Assembly: GCF_026914185.1 (NCBI RefSeq)
Contig: NC_070569.1
Span: forward strand, 744,001 to 808,000
Source: Puccinia triticina
Taxonomy: Eukaryota; Basidiomycota; Pucciniomycetes; Pucciniales; Pucciniaceae
DNA length: 64,000 nt
Direction of reading: 5' to 3'
In this document: piece by piece, positions 51,537 to 63,458 of the stretch
How positions within the stretch are numbered: the first letter of the stretch is position 1
Layout: every line of letters starts with the position of its first letter
Notes under the pieces: generated by a model
The model's input: the letters and a program-made list of their open reading frames with translations, nothing else
Told to the model about the DNA's origin: nothing
Database searches by the model: none
Translations under genes and position numbers: made by a program

Positions 51537-51802
51537 GGTTATGAGCATTTATTCTCGCATTTCTTCAGTTACAAAGTTATAAAGAGTCTTACAAGCAGTT
51601 TTTTTCCGCATACATCATTAGTGAAAGTCTATATCAGTGTTGTGTCGTGTTGTGTTGCGTGTGTGCAATAGTATAGTGAAAATCAGAGTGTGAATATCTT
51701 AGTGTTGTGTTCTTTTATTGTCTTAGTGTATAAACTTCTTTGAGTTATCTCTGTACCTTGTCTATATCTCTCTACCAGTGTCATCCTACGAATCTCCTCG
51801 AT

Positions 51803-52648
51803 ATGGCACCGGTCAACCGATCTCCGAGCTCCATCGCCACTCGATCTTCGAACGCGGCAGCTGCCGCTTCCAGCAGCAACGCGGCCGGCAAGAGAGTCGC
51901 TCGTAGCCCACCTCCGACCTCGGACGATGAAATCGACACCGTCAGGGCACCTCGGGAAGAACCACGTCAGCGTGCTCCGGTAGTCAACCTCCCGGAGGAC
52001 GATGCTCCCGCGCCCCCTGATTTCTCGTATGCTTTGGATCCCAGGAACAAAGACCAGATTCTCAAACATGCCCATCATCTGTTCCCGGAGGCAAAGAAAC
52101 TTGTTCCGTCGGGTTCCAACTTCCGTACTTGGCTCATGAAGATGGAAGAGCTTGCGGATTTTGCTCTGGACTATCGAAATTTCTACTTTGAAGATTTTTC
52201 TCGTCACCCGGTTGACCACATTGCTTGTGTTATCTTTCGCATAGCCTTATCCGATGAGATCAAAGAAGACATCAACCATCGAGACTCCTGCTACGCCATC
52301 ATGATATCCATTAGGCGCCGTTTTACGACTTTTAGTCGTGCAGCTCAGATCAACCGATGGGCCGCATTAAAAGCAATTCCGTGCGACCAGCAAACTCCGG
52401 CCACAACCATTGCAGCCACCTATCGTCGACGCCTATTGGATCTTAAGGAGTCTGGAGCTGCTCTGACTCAGGATTCCATTTTTGGAATGATGCTTCAGGA
52501 CTCGATTGCTCAGGGCTCTCCTTTAAGACAAGAGTTTGATTACAGAGTGGATCATGCAAGAGCTAGCGGCGCGTCGTCAAATCCCACTGCTCTTCGTCGA
52601 AATGATCGATTTATTAAACGACTGTCAAGAAAAAGTCCGCGGTCGTGA
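51803..52648 (+). pseudogene. Copia gag N-terminal part (element 2)
   Basis: Start chosen at MAPVNRSPSS (51803); an upstream in-frame ATG at 51740 lies closer to the LTR. An Ala/Ser-rich N-terminus is followed by a conserved gag core (FRTWLMKMEELADFALDYRN, FYFEDFSRHPVDHIACVIFR, RRFTTFSRAAQINRWAALKA, DSIFGMMLQDSIAQGSPLRQ). It leaves frame near 52585: the natural continuation (MIDLLNDCQEKVRGREAAH) is in the next frame and itself has a TGA near 52658. Confidence 0.82.
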
Positions 52649-52659
52649 AGCAGCTCATT

Positions 52660-54599
52660 GAGGTCCAGTAAATCCTTCGACTTTTGAGGCTGAACCGAAT
52701 CTGAAGGCGTCTCGCAGCGATTCGATAGAAAGTCACCCGGACAATGTCTACACGATGGTCACTCGTCCAGCAAAGTCCAAGAATTCGACCTCTCAAACCA
52801 GGAACTGCTTCCGCTGTGGTTCCGGTAGCCACCTAATCGGTACCTGTCCCGTCCCAGAGTCAGCTGCGAAACCTTCGGTAGCAAATCATCAGACCCAGAA
52901 CCGTTTGCAAACACCTCAATATCAGGCGTACTATCCAATCCTTGCCCCGCCGGTTCCCGGCTATGGTTTCCAACAGTTCTATCAGCCGATAGTCCACACT
53001 GGTAATAGCCCGGCAAACCCAGGACGCGCAGCTGACAATTATCGGCCTGTTTACCCACAGGGTTATCAACCTCAACCTGCAGCTCGTGAAGCTTCAGCAG
53101 AGGTACCACCCGATGTACCTCAGATGTTTGTCATGCAGCCAGCGCCACCAATGTATCCTATGCCTCAAGAACCATTGGCGATGTTCAGCATGCAGCCAGC
53201 CCCCCTCATGTACGCAATGCCTCAAGATGCGCCCCCGCCAAACAATGTACAACCATTGGCCCAGATGTTTGAGGTGGATTGCGATGTCAGTACGGCTCAA
53301 CCTTTGTTCAGCAATCTATCGTTCTCGGCTGCATCCCCGGCTCCCTACGCAGACAGCCCTGCGATCTTTGACACCGGAGCAACTCATCACCTGACCGGTG
53401 ACAGGTTAGCTCTCACAAACTTCACGCCGCTTAGTAAACCCATTCCCCTCCGTGTAGCCACTAATGGCCCCGCTCGTTTCATTACAGCGAAGGGAACGCT
53501 AACTTTCCCGGGGGCAAGTTCAACCCCTACATTGATTAATGACGTCCTGTACTGCCCTGATGCAGCGCATACACTCATTTCACCGGCGGCATTAAGATTG
53601 GCCGGCTTTTCTCTCTCTTTTCGGGATGACTCCTTTTACATCTCTCGAGGTCGTCACTTTTGGACTCGCTCAACCCTCAACCCCATTTCCAGGAAATGGG
53701 ATCTCCCGGCTCCGTTACACTCGTTTAGTTTCTCAAATTCTTCTGTATCTCCTTCTTCTGTCATTCCCTTGTCCAAATCTTCTGTGTCCTATCCAACCAC
53801 TGTCGCTACCGGTCTTGTCTCTCATATTACACCTGTTGTTCTACCATCGTCATCTATCGCACCACCTGTCAAGCAGCAAGATTGTACTGTTCCTTCATCC
53901 GTACCACCCATTGATGTATCTGCTGTCGAGTTGAAGAACGAATTCGTTCCTTTTGAGTACACTGTTCCCGCCGCAACCTCCCGGCCATTTGAAATGCCTC
54001 ATTTAACGGCAGATGAATCCCTGCTTCTGCATGTCCACAGACGTTTCGGACATGCCAGTCTTAGAACCATTCGCAGGATGATGTCGCTCGGTGTCGCTTT
54101 GGGCCTTCCCAAGACACTCCCTCGCGGAGAAATTCAATGCCCCTCTTGCATGATTTCTAAGAGTGTTAACCGGAATACTCTGACCTCCAATCGACGTGAT
54201 TTCCAACCTATGGATGCATGGAACGTCGACCTTGTTGGCCCTTTCGAGCTTGCGGCACTCGGCGGTGGTTTATATGTACTGACGATCCGCGATATTGGTT
54301 CTGGATATGCTGAAGTTAAAGTCCTAATAAAAAAAAGTGAGGCTTGCAATGTACTTCAAGACACCATCTTACGCCTAGAGCGCCGTACTGGACGGTGCTT
54401 AAAGATCCTACGTTCCGATAATGGCGGCGAATTCAACAGTAGAATTCTTGCCAACTTCCTAAGCTCGAAGGGCATCACCACTGAACGTTCGGTCGCTTAC
54501 CATCACTACCAGAACGGGACCATTGAACGCTTTAATCGCACTCTGCAGGATATGGGCAGAACTATACTCTTAGATAGCACACTTCCCAAGGAATTCTAG
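52660..54599 (+). pseudogene. Copia nucleocapsid knuckle, protease and integrase (element 2)
   Basis: In one frame: zinc knuckle CFRCGSGSHLIGTC, Pro/Gln/Met-rich linker, protease AIFDTGATHHLTG, HHCC finger (LLLHVHRRFGHASLRTIRRM.. CPSCMISK) and the integrase core with first Asp in WNVDLVGPFE, second Asp in ILRSDNGGEF (intact, unlike element 1) and Glu in YQNGTIERFNRT. A TAG at 54597-54599 follows LPKEF where Copia proteins have Trp, so TGG to TAG is likely. The same frame continues beyond it as the next block. Confidence 0.88.
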
Positions 54600-54602
54600 G
54601 GC

Positions 54603-55703
54603 TTGGCTTTTGTATGGGCATGTTATACACTGAATCGCATTCCTAATGCAGCTAGTGGTGAGATGATACCTTTTGAACGTTTTTTTGGGATCAAACCGAA
54701 CGTCGACCGCCTACGCCCGTTTGGTTCTTTGGCTTATGTTCATGTGCCTGCCGAAAAACGTCGTAAGCTGGACGATCGTGCCCTGCGAGGTTACGCTGTT
54801 TTTTATCTCCCTGACTCGAAAGGTTGGGGCTTTTGGATCCCTGATCTTGGGTCTTACTGTCATTCGGCTGTTGCAACGTTTCCCAATTTCCCCAGCTCTA
54901 TATCTTCATCTCCATCTTTCTCGTTCGCAGACTCTCTCGTGCTACAGCTGGGAAGTTTTGAAGATGAGGAGTTAGTTCAGTCGCAAGACGAGATGGTCGA
55001 CATTATCTGTAACCCTATCCCGGAAATTCTAGACGCGTCGGTTCCGACAACCTACAAACAAGCCGCAAAGGACAATGACAGCACGAAGTGGCTAGAGGCC
55101 ATTAATGAAGAACTATCCAATCTTCGGCGTCTGGGTGTCTGGTCAATTAAACCGATACCCAAAAACACTAAAATCCTTCGTGCTAAGTGGGTCTCCGCCA
55201 GAAAATTATCGGCGGCTGGGGTAGTGATCCGCTTCAAAGCTCGGTATGTGGCAAAGGGTTTCGCGCAGATAGAGGGTGAGCACTTCAACGGTACGTTTGC
55301 TCCGACGGCTACTTTCGTGTCAATGCGCCTTGTCTTGTCTATTGCGGCCATGAACGGGTGGCCGGTTCATACTTTTGATTTCGTTGCCGCCTACCTTAAC
55401 TCTCCGATCGATGAGGAAGTATGGGTTGCACCCCCTGAGGGCCTTAATGTGCCTGCTGGACATGCCTGTTTATTGCAAAGGCCCTCTATGGCACTCGCCA
55501 GGCGGCGCGTTGCTGGTGGCAGCACCTATCGGCAACTCTTGGAAGGCTTGGGTACGAAAGTTCTCAATTTGATAACAGCGTTTATGTACTCCGCAAACGT
55601 AGCGGTCCCTCTGTCATTTGGATACATGTGGACGATGGGATCGTCACGGGTTCTTCTTCTCAAATATTACGCAATCTGGAGTCGGCTCTCTTGGACAGTT
55701 TAG
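54603..55703 (+). pseudogene. Copia integrase C-terminus and RT N-terminal part (element 2)
   Basis: Same frame as the integrase block, after the TAG. Integrase tail and RT start are recognisable: FERFFGIKPNVDRLRPFGSL, YKQAAKDNDSTKWLEAINEE, FKARYVAKGFAQIEGEHFNG, FDFVAAYLNSPIDEEVW. Near 55478 (GHACLLQ) one base appears lost; the proper continuation ALYGTRQAARCWW is in another frame up to the next block. The annotated frame then runs as nonsense to 55703. Confidence 0.82.
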
Positions 55704-56581
55704 AAATTAAATGGTCGTCTTCTCTTTCCGACATAGTAGGCCTTAAAGTAGCCCGTGATACCACAGGTTTTAGTCTAGGACAGCCTAAACTTGTCTCTAA
55801 ACTCCTATCGCTACACTGGGACGGAGCCAGCCATGCCAAGACGCCCCTCCCGGTGGGAAATTTGCCTTTATCCTGTAGCGAAGGACCGGGATTGGACCCA
55901 TCCAAGTACCTCTCCATACTCGGTTTCTTGAGTTACCTTTCGGCAGGATCGCGCCCGGACATCACCTTTGGGGTAAATTTTTTGTCTCGGTTTTCAAAAT
56001 GTCCTGGCACAGAACACTGGAAATGTATTCATCACCTCGTGAACTTGGTGGCGGCGACAAGGGACCAACAGCTGTTCCTCAAACCCAAACCCTCCAGTCC
56101 TCGCCTGGTATGCTTCGCGGACGCCAACTGGGGGGGCGAGTTCTCTCGTTCTAACTACGGTATTCTAGTTCTATTCTACGGTTGTCCAATACACTGGGTG
56201 GCCCGTCGCTTGGCCACGATAGCGTCTTCTACGGCACATGCAGAGTATATGGCTCTAGGCCATGGTACGAAACAACTGCTGTGGATTCGCCACCTACTTA
56301 CCGATATGACTGGTTCTGAGACTACTAGACACTTGTTCTGCGACAACCAAGCGGCCGTAAAAATCGGTTCGGATGAAGCTTCTAACAAACGGACCCGCCA
56401 TACTGACCGGGAGTTCTATATCACAAATCAGGCGCTTTTTCGGAAGCAAGTGACTCTCTCCTGGGTCGATACCAAAAACCAATTTGCAGATATTTTTACA
56501 AAAAATCTACCGGTCATTGCCCATCAGTATCAATCTCGGGTGGCTCTCGGAGCAGTCTCGTCGAGTGGGGGGGTGTTGTAG
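55480..56581 (+). pseudogene. Copia RT C-terminal part and RNase H (element 2)
   Basis: Frame entered after the 55478 lesion. RT catalytic motif WIHVDDGIVTGSS, then connection SKYLSILGFLSYLSAGSRPD, RNase H motifs FADANWGGEFSRSNYG, SSTAHAEYMALGHGTK, CDNQAAVKIGSDEAS and RTRHTDREFY, all with acidic residues in place. The frame ends AVSSSGGVL with its stop inside the right LTR (TGTTGTAG), a common arrangement in Copia. Confidence 0.85.
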
Positions 56582-56768
56582 TCTGTTACGTAATGTGTCA
56601 TTACGTTACATCCTACATGTCCAGGGTAAGTCATACTGTCATGACTTACCGTAGACATGGGACTTTCCCCGACTAGACAGCGTTACTCTATTACATACAT
56701 ACTACACAGTAGCATATATATATAGAGCATGTTTTTCCCACTTGTTGTATTTTCTCCATTCATTCTCA
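56574..56768 (+). repeat. Right LTR of Copia element 2, part 1
   Basis: TGTTGTAGTCTG onward, matching the left LTR except for a 9-bp deletion, as far as CATTCATTCTCA at 56768, where the Helitron begins. The remaining 47 bp resume at 58462. Confidence 0.9.
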
Positions 56769-58461
56769 CTAGAGGCTACGGCGGCTTCGCCGCTGTGGGT
56801 ATATGTTCAAGTCTCAACTCCAATCATTATAAGAAGTGATAAAAGCTTATCCCAAGTCAATTCCTTGGGAGTATTAAACTAAACCAGCCTAACTTAGCAA
56901 CATAACCCCTACCAAACAACAATCTACACAATGATCACTACCTAATCAGTACTGCCCGCTTTTGACTCTCTTGATGTTCCTCACAGTACAATGGCCCGGT
57001 TTATACTGTCACATGATTCACCCCCAGTCTAGAAATTTATGGCCTCAGTCACAAACTCTGACTATACAACAGAATGACTTAAACAACAACAAAGTAATAT
57101 CACAGAATCTATGGATATCTTTTTCTTTGGTCCTTATTAAGCCGGGATCATCTCATTACAACAGAAGCTGACAACTTGGGCGCCAATTCTATGTGTGATG
57201 GAGCTTAACCTCATGTCAATCTTATTTGTTGGCTATCTAGCGCAGGGTTGACAAAGCGTGATTAAATGTGATACTACATCGCATCAAAAGTGATTAGAAT
57301 TATGCGCGGCATTTGTCACACGTAGCCCTTCACGGAAAGTTATGCATCATATTGAATGCCGCCTGCGACCCAGTCCAAGACTACCTGGTTGTAAATTAAA
57401 AAATAATTTCTATAGCTTATTGTATGATACACTTCTTTGTGCACATATTGACACCAACAAGGAACCCCAAAAACCATGCTTGGAAACCTGAAAGACTCAA
57501 ATTTAAGCCTATTGTCGTGTATAGCGCAGGGGAAATAACGAAGTTGACCTAAGCAACTGGGTTAGTGGCTTGTTGACTCGCATAGCTTCCTGATATTACA
57601 AACCTCTTGAACTCCTGTGATACATTATTGGGGTCCAAGGCCGCGCGCATCGCCGGCAGTCATGGAAAGCTCAACGAATTTGCCGACAGCATTCACAGGT
57701 AGGTGTTTATTTTCTGATTGAACTGATTCCTTCATTTTACGAAGCGGAGTCGCCGATATGACACTGTTGCGTACCAGGGTCTAATGAAAGGGTGGTGTGG
57801 CGGTGGCGGAATAATAGCAAGAGTCGTTTGGAGTTAGACAAACGGTGGTGATGTGTGGCGGACGGGACGGGCAGTTGTGTGGTTACGGTTGGGCTTGTCA
57901 AGGGGTTACTGGGTTTGTTGCCTGAGCGAAGGTGCCTTGGCGATAGTATGTCATTTTGGTTGTCTCGTGGGGTTCCGGCTCGTATTATAAATGAGGCAGG
58001 TGATCCTTTGTCTTTCTGCTGGGGCGACCTGGGATGCTGTAATTCCAGCTACCATTCGCCCCCAACCTCTCCGCTTTTGCAAGTGCGCAGTTTGAGAGGC
58101 GAAGAGTGGGCCCCCCACTGGTCACAGCCTGTGCTGCGGACCGGGGGCCTTCAAGTCCATCACTTTTGACCCGTGCGCTTGACACGGGCTGGGTGGTGAG
58201 CCTGTGGACACAGCACACTTGCTGATGTTGGAGGGCTAGGTTGAGGTTTCTGTTGGTGGTTTTTCTTGTTGTGTGTGGGTGAATTTGTTTTTTTTGAATT
58301 TTCCTTGTTGTGTTGGAAAACCCATGACGGTTTTTTTTGCAAGTTTTTGTAGGGGGGAAACCCTTGAATTTTTTTTTTCCCCATTTGTTGTATGAGTAGG
58401 GAAAACCCCTGAATTTTTTTTTTTTTTGGTCTCAATTTTGTGTGTCTTTAATAAACTTGGA
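56769..58461 (-). mobile_element. Non-autonomous Helitron, 1693 bp
   Basis: Comparison with the intact left LTR fixes both ends: CTCA|TTATTC is split between A and T. On the minus strand the insert begins TCCAAGTTTATT and ends CTAG, with a hairpin AGCGGC-GAA-GCCGCC (plus 56779-56793) about 8-10 bases before CTAG. TC start, CTRR end, 3' hairpin and A|T target without duplication are the full Helitron signature. It encodes no Rep/helicase. It contains a possible captured exon on plus at 57615-57692 (SKAARIAGSHGKLNEFADSI, followed by a GTAGGT donor) and other short frames at 57855-58169. T-runs mark its 5' part (58290-58430). Confidence 0.9.
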
Positions 58462-58508
58462 TTATTCATTCCTCTCGAAATACATACTCTCACTTTCAGG
58501 CTCTATTA
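58462..58508 (+). repeat. Right LTR of Copia element 2, part 2
   Basis: TTATTCATTCCTCTCGAAAT to CTCTATTA matches the last 47 bp of the left LTR without a difference, followed by target duplication GCAAT at 58509-58513. Confidence 0.9.
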
Positions 58509-58513
58509 GCAAT

Positions 58514-59814
58514 CACACAATCAATTGGGGTTGAGCTACAAATGACTGAGTGTACTTCTCTCAGGGCTCGCATGTACCGTGTGGGCTGGAGTGATGGACG
58601 CTCGAGAGTCCGGAGAGCAGAGGATGACAGCTGGGTGTCCACGCCACCCCGGAGATTTTCACTCCTCGGACGGAGGCTGTCTGGCGCGGTGGAAGCTGGT
58701 TGCCAAGTGGGAGTCCTATGACTGCCAAGAGGACAACAGCACGGCTTGAGTCCGCCCGGGGGGCCGGAATGGCGGCGCGACGGGCTGATGAAGGGTGGGA
58801 AAGCCCACACAAGAATGCGGGGGTGTATTTACATAATTGGCGGAGTGCTCACATCCTTCAGAGGACTGCTTGCCAACTCGGGCATCAGATGATCCCTCCA
58901 GTTGAGAATGGTCTGTTTGGTCCGCCCAGCGGAGTGCTTGGCTGCAAGATAGCTGGAGATATGTAAGACCGACCCAGAGTGTTTTACGTTCCGCACGGAG
59001 AACGAGCCGATATGTGTTAATGAGCTGCAGTCTCTGTGTTTGGGAGTAGGAAGCGTCTCAGGCTCCCAGCCAGGAGGAGCTTGCTTATAACCACCGTACC
59101 CTTGCTGGAACCTGTCCCAGCTCAGATCGACTCTTCGGCCAGACATCTTCGTTTCATATTCCAGGACCCCCACTGCAAGGTTTGTTTATCCCCTCTTCTC
59201 GTCTCCCCCCTCCCCCTCCGCGGATTCCGGTTCATGAAGGAGTCGAAAGCATTCTGAGCAAGATCACGAGGCTGCCGAACCCCAGCAGGAAGCTCGACAG
59301 GAGTCACCCAGTAATCGACATGGCTCCATGATCATGAGCCGCCCATCTCTGATAAATAAATAAATATTATAGCTTTGAATACACACCCTAGTCTCCCCCA
59401 GGCGGTGCCCCAGCCCACACAGCACTCCATCCCAGACTGAGAGGACGAGGGGGCCCCTGACATGGAGACACACACACACATCTAACAGAAGAGAAGACTC
59501 CACACTGAAGCCCTGGGAAGGCGCCAGAGAACCTTGTGTATACCCGGTCTACTGACTATCGCTGGTCACCCCATCCTCTAACTCTTCGCTCCTCTGCCGA
59601 GCTCGTCCAAAAAAAAAGAAGAAAAAAAGAAGAAGACTGGTTGCAACACATTCCACTGACCGAACATTCCCTTTCGCCCCTCCCCGGCCTCTTCAGAACG
59701 ACCAGTAATACCCCCCGCAAAGAACACTACCCGCAATACCTTATCATCCAAGGCACTCGACCTCCTAATATACGCTGAAAAGAAAAAACACTCAAACAAG
59801 AAGAAAGCGCCCCG
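58514..59814. other. Intergenic, no gene recognised
   Basis: Short frames on both strands (58496-58810 minus, 58700-58966 plus) without known domains. Right part has AAAAAGAAGAAAAAAAGAAG at 59609-59632 and leads into the leader of the 59815 gene. A GAAACGAAGATG..-type stretch near 59135 shows no partner. Confidence 0.4.
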
Positions 59815-61282
59815 ATGGATTACGACCTCAGCGATTTCTCGCCTACACGAACCGATCCAAGAACCTGTCCGTCCGAGAAGCACCGCCCCAACGACGAGCG
59901 GGTGATCGAGCAACCGCCGGAGCTCCCGCAGCTGTTCAAGGCCTGGATCCCCTCGCCGGAGGCCCGCTGTCGCCACTCGGCGCTGCTGGCGCCCGAGCCG
60001 AGCCCGGCAAGACGGCGCCGCTGGAGCGCATTCGTCTCCAACAAGCCTCTCTCCCCCTCCGCCTCTGCCTCCGATCCGCCGCCGCCCCCGGAATACGCTG
60101 CCCTCTCCAGCCCATCTGCCCCACTACCACTCCCTCGCACTCCTCCAGCCCGCCCCGCGGCCGACTTCCGGCGCAGGCTTTCCAGGACGATTCCCGGCCC
60201 GGCCCCGCCGCGGAACCCGCTGGCCAGCAGAGCCTCCCGCTCGCCGGCGCGGAGAGCCTCCCACGCCCCGTCCCCGCCATCCCCGCCCCGCTTCTCGTTC
60301 TCGCTCCCGAGCTCGACCGACGAGTCTGGCTGGACTCAGGCAAAGAAACACCACTCGCTGCGCTCCCGGCTCTCCTCGCTCCTCCACCTCTTCGCCAAAG
60401 ACCCTCCGCCACACACGCCCGCGGCCCGCCCTCGCCCATCATCCGTCTTCCTCGCCCCTCCACCCTCCCACCCGCGCCCGTCCTCGCTCGCACCCCCGTC
60501 CCTCGGCCCCCACTATCGCCCCACCTCAGCCACCACCCCGGCCGCCCCCAATCCTCGGTAAGACCTCCTGCCCCAAGGCCCCCACCGCACTGTGCTGAAA
60601 AAACCCTGCTTCGCTCGCCTCAGGATCGCGGAAGAAGACGACGACGAAGAAGACGCCGCGGTCCGCGACGCCAACCGGCGCCGCGCCCTGGCCGATCTCG
60701 AACGCGGCCAGGTCCGGGACAGTGGAGGGGCGCAGAGGATCAGACAGACAGCTGGCCGGGTGCGGGGCCGGCCCGCGACGCTTTCCCCCCTCCTCCTCCC
60801 CCCTAACCCGCAGCTCATGGTTGCCCTAGGTCGGTAATCTCTGCTCTCTCTCTCTGTCAGCTTCCAGCCATCTTGCACCACTAGATCATGTACATCTTCT
60901 GGCGTCCATGGCATACGCCCTCGTTGTATGCACGCCCATCTTCCCAATTCTCCACCCGGCTTGCTTGCCTACCGCGTAAGATTGCGGCCCGAAAAAAGGG
61001 GGGATGAGACGGATACTCGGGGGACGCCCCACAAGATAAGCGTTATGTACGTCGCGGCTGATGGCTGATGCTTTGGGATGTGTATGTGTGTGTACAGACG
61101 CCGATGAAACGAGCGTGGGGCCGGAAGGAAGAGGAGCCGGGCCGGCGCAAGCCGGGGCCGCCGACGCGGCGTCTGACGCCGGCCATCGATGGCCTCATCC
61201 TCACTCCCCTCAGCCAGCCCTCCACTTCCCCCACCCCCATCCCCGCCCCTCGGTTCCCCTCCCCAATCCTCCAGAGAACCAG
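59815..61282 (+). CDS. Proline/serine-rich disordered protein, multi-exon (3' end open)
   Basis: Exon 1 59815-60557 starts MDYDLSDFSPTRTDPRTCPS and is rich in Pro, Ser and Arg (SPSASASDPPPPPEYAALSS; ADFRRRLSRTIPGPAPPRN; KKHHSLRSRLSSLLHLFAKD). GTAAGACC..CGCCTCAG (60558-60623) removes 66 nt; exon 2 from 60624 encodes an acidic-then-basic segment (RIAEEDDDEEDAAVRDANRR, RALADLERGQ). A donor GTGCGG at 60760 would join in phase to exon 3 at 61098 (TPMKRAWGRKEEEPGRRKPG) after TGTGTGTACAG, ending at donor GTAAGC (61283). Exon 2's end is uncertain and the last exons are not identified; a frame ending PNLKKEEQDDFLFSA before GTGAGT at 61998 may belong here. No known domain. A nuclear or scaffold role is a guess from composition. 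Confidence 0.55.
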
Positions 61283-63458
61283 GTAAGCTTTCCTTCCTCC
61301 TCCCCTCGCCAGAGGCTGGATGACGGGCCAGATATGTCGTCGATGGCCGTCTGCGGGGCCCTCTGCCCAGGCAGCGCTCCCGCCGAGTTTCGGGCGGCCA
61401 GGGGGCAAAGAGAGCAGTGGTTTATACATCCATCCTGTGCGGCTTTTCCCCAGCCACGTCCGCTCGGCTGTTGAGGGCGGTGTGCTCTAAACGACAGCCA
61501 AGCGAGGCCAGCCGAAATTAAAGGAAGCGCGGGCCGATCTTCCGCGATCTTCCGCTGTCTTCTCTCCCTCCCTCTCTCTCTCTCTCAGTCTCTGTCTCCG
61601 GCTCGTCCAGCCGAGTCTCTGCAGCTGTGTTCTCCTCCACCCACACACTTGCAGTGGCGGGTGTCGGCTGGAGCCGCCCAGCCAGCCCAGCAGTTCCGGC
61701 GATCGGCAGCCTCCACCCTGGGCTGGGAACCCCCAGCCTGGGCAGGATGGGGCTGCTGTGTGCGCCTCGCCGGGCCGACAGTCGATCGGCTAAGCCCACG
61801 ACTGACTCATCCATCATGCTCCGACGATGACATGGCCTTGCTGTGCTCGGAGAGGGACAGTGTCCGGCCAGTGCGCCGACGGAGCTACTCACACGCTCCC
61901 CCATGCACATCGCCTTCAAACATCACTTCCATCCTCCCCCTCTCCTCTTTCCCAACCTCAAAAAAGAAGAACAAGACGACTTCCTATTCTCAGCCGTGAG
62001 TGGTCAAGAGGTACAGCCCAATCCAATCTATCGTTAGTACATAGCCATACATAACATTTCGTCATGTCGAACACATCCCCTGCCCCATCGGCTATATCCA
62101 TCAGACTGGGCTGGGTTTGATTGCTTGTCGAGGGCCTTATCCTGCACCGCCAAGCGACCGTTGGAGAACCTGGCTTTCAGATTGCCGACAATCGGGTGCT
62201 TTCACACGCCTCGGGCCTTACATAGGCCATCCATCCACGCGGCGGCTGGCTTGCCCAACCGCTGCCACGCGCACGGCCTGCAGCCCGTGCGCATGAAAGA
62301 ACGCAAAGGGAAACGCGGGGCCAGTGCGCCGTCGAGCGTTTTCACTCCGCAAACCCAGCCCCGCCCACCACAAGCGAAAGAGCACCGCCCCAGCCACCTC
62401 GAGCCTCAGCGGGCAGGAGTCTGGAGCATGTACTGGAGATCCCCCTCGTCATCATCCGCCAGCCTGCTGGCGTGGCCGGGATGGTTGGGGCAGTGAAGAC
62501 ACCATCTACCTGGCCCCGGCACGCACTCCCTGGCGCCATCTCTTCCCTGGAATCTACTGCTGACGATGGCTGCTCGCCATGCCCTGCCGCAACTCTACCA
62601 GGCCCCGACGGCCAACACATCCCGCGCTGGGAGGAGCGAAGGGCCTCTCCTAATCGGCTGGCTTTCTCTTGGCCCGAGGAGCTGGGCGGCGTCCCGTCTG
62701 CGCGCAGTGGGGCTGGATGGGGTGAAGCAGAGAGACCCACCGGCTTGGGTCGAGTGGGGCTGGCGCACACATGGGGCTCGATGCTCTCGTCATGTCGGTG
62801 GATTCGCCCGCTGACTGCCCCCTCTGCAGTGTATATGCCCGAGAGTGTGGTGTGGTGCGCTTGCCCTCTGCGTCCCTTTCCTTTGTCCTGGTTCCTCCTC
62901 CTCTTTGTTCTCTCATCCCTTTTCCAGCCAGCCCGACACTCCTTGTCCGCTGGATCGCCTTTTGGAGACACACAAAAGAAAAAAGAAAAAAAAAAAAAAA
63001 AAAAAAACACATACAACAACTTACAACAACCTGGCTTGTTTGTTCAACTCTCTTCTTCTTCCCTGCTGTTGTAAAGGATCGTCATCTGCCTGCTCACAAA
63101 CAAATCCCTCTTCTTAGACTTTCTCTCTTCGACGCTTTCCTCAGCATCACCCCGCCCCCCCTATACCTCATCCCATACTCACCCCATCCATTTCTCTGAC
63201 TCTCAAAGAGGGCAAAAAAAAAAGATATAAGAAGTCTGGTCTAATCCTGTTTTGCTCGCTTCCTCCCCCCACTCGCTTCTCTCCCCACACCCTTAGATTC
63301 GCTCGATAGTTGTTCCTCCTGGTCGCCTAGCCAAGTCTGGCCATCCTCGGCCGGTGTTGTTCATCCCGGCTGTCGCCCGTTCTGATCCTTATCGTCACTA
63401 TTATCATTACTACTGTGATCGCAGCCCCTTAGCCGAACTGCGTTCCCAACCAACCGCC
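61283..63458. other. Possible downstream exons and promoter of the last gene
   Basis: No exon firmly assigned; candidate exon at about 61880-61998 (IAFKHHFHPPPLLFPNLKKE). A run of 22 A at 62986-63007 and CT-rich blocks (61560-61590, 63120-63300) are visible. The long minus frame 62342-63019 is rejected. The pyrimidine-rich stretch before 63459 fits the promoter/leader of the next gene. Confidence 0.35.

Larger units (their letters stand above)
51286..58508 (+). mobile_element. Ty1/Copia element 2, with nested Helitron in the right LTR
   Basis: Left LTR 51286-51536; right LTR 56574-56768 plus 58462-58508, split by a 1693-bp insertion. Perfect target duplication GCAAT at 51281-51285 and 58509-58513. 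PBS GGTTATGAGC follows the left LTR at 51537; polypurine tract GTGGGGGGG precedes the right one. Gag, protease, integrase, RT and RNase H are in Copia order on plus. It is a family distinct from element 1. Coding lesions: frameshifts near 52585 and 55478, TGA near 52658, TAG at 54597. The LTRs differ by a 9-bp deletion in the right copy (ATGTTTCCT missing near 56670). Confidence 0.92.

Noticed and set aside
59936..60493. 185-codon minus frame opposite the Pro/Ser-rich exon
   Set aside because: Shadow of GC-rich coding sequence; Gly/Arg composition is the complement of Pro/Ser codons.
62342..63019. 225-codon minus frame starting with poly-Phe
   Set aside because: Start lies in an A-run read as Phe codons; no domain and no splice support.
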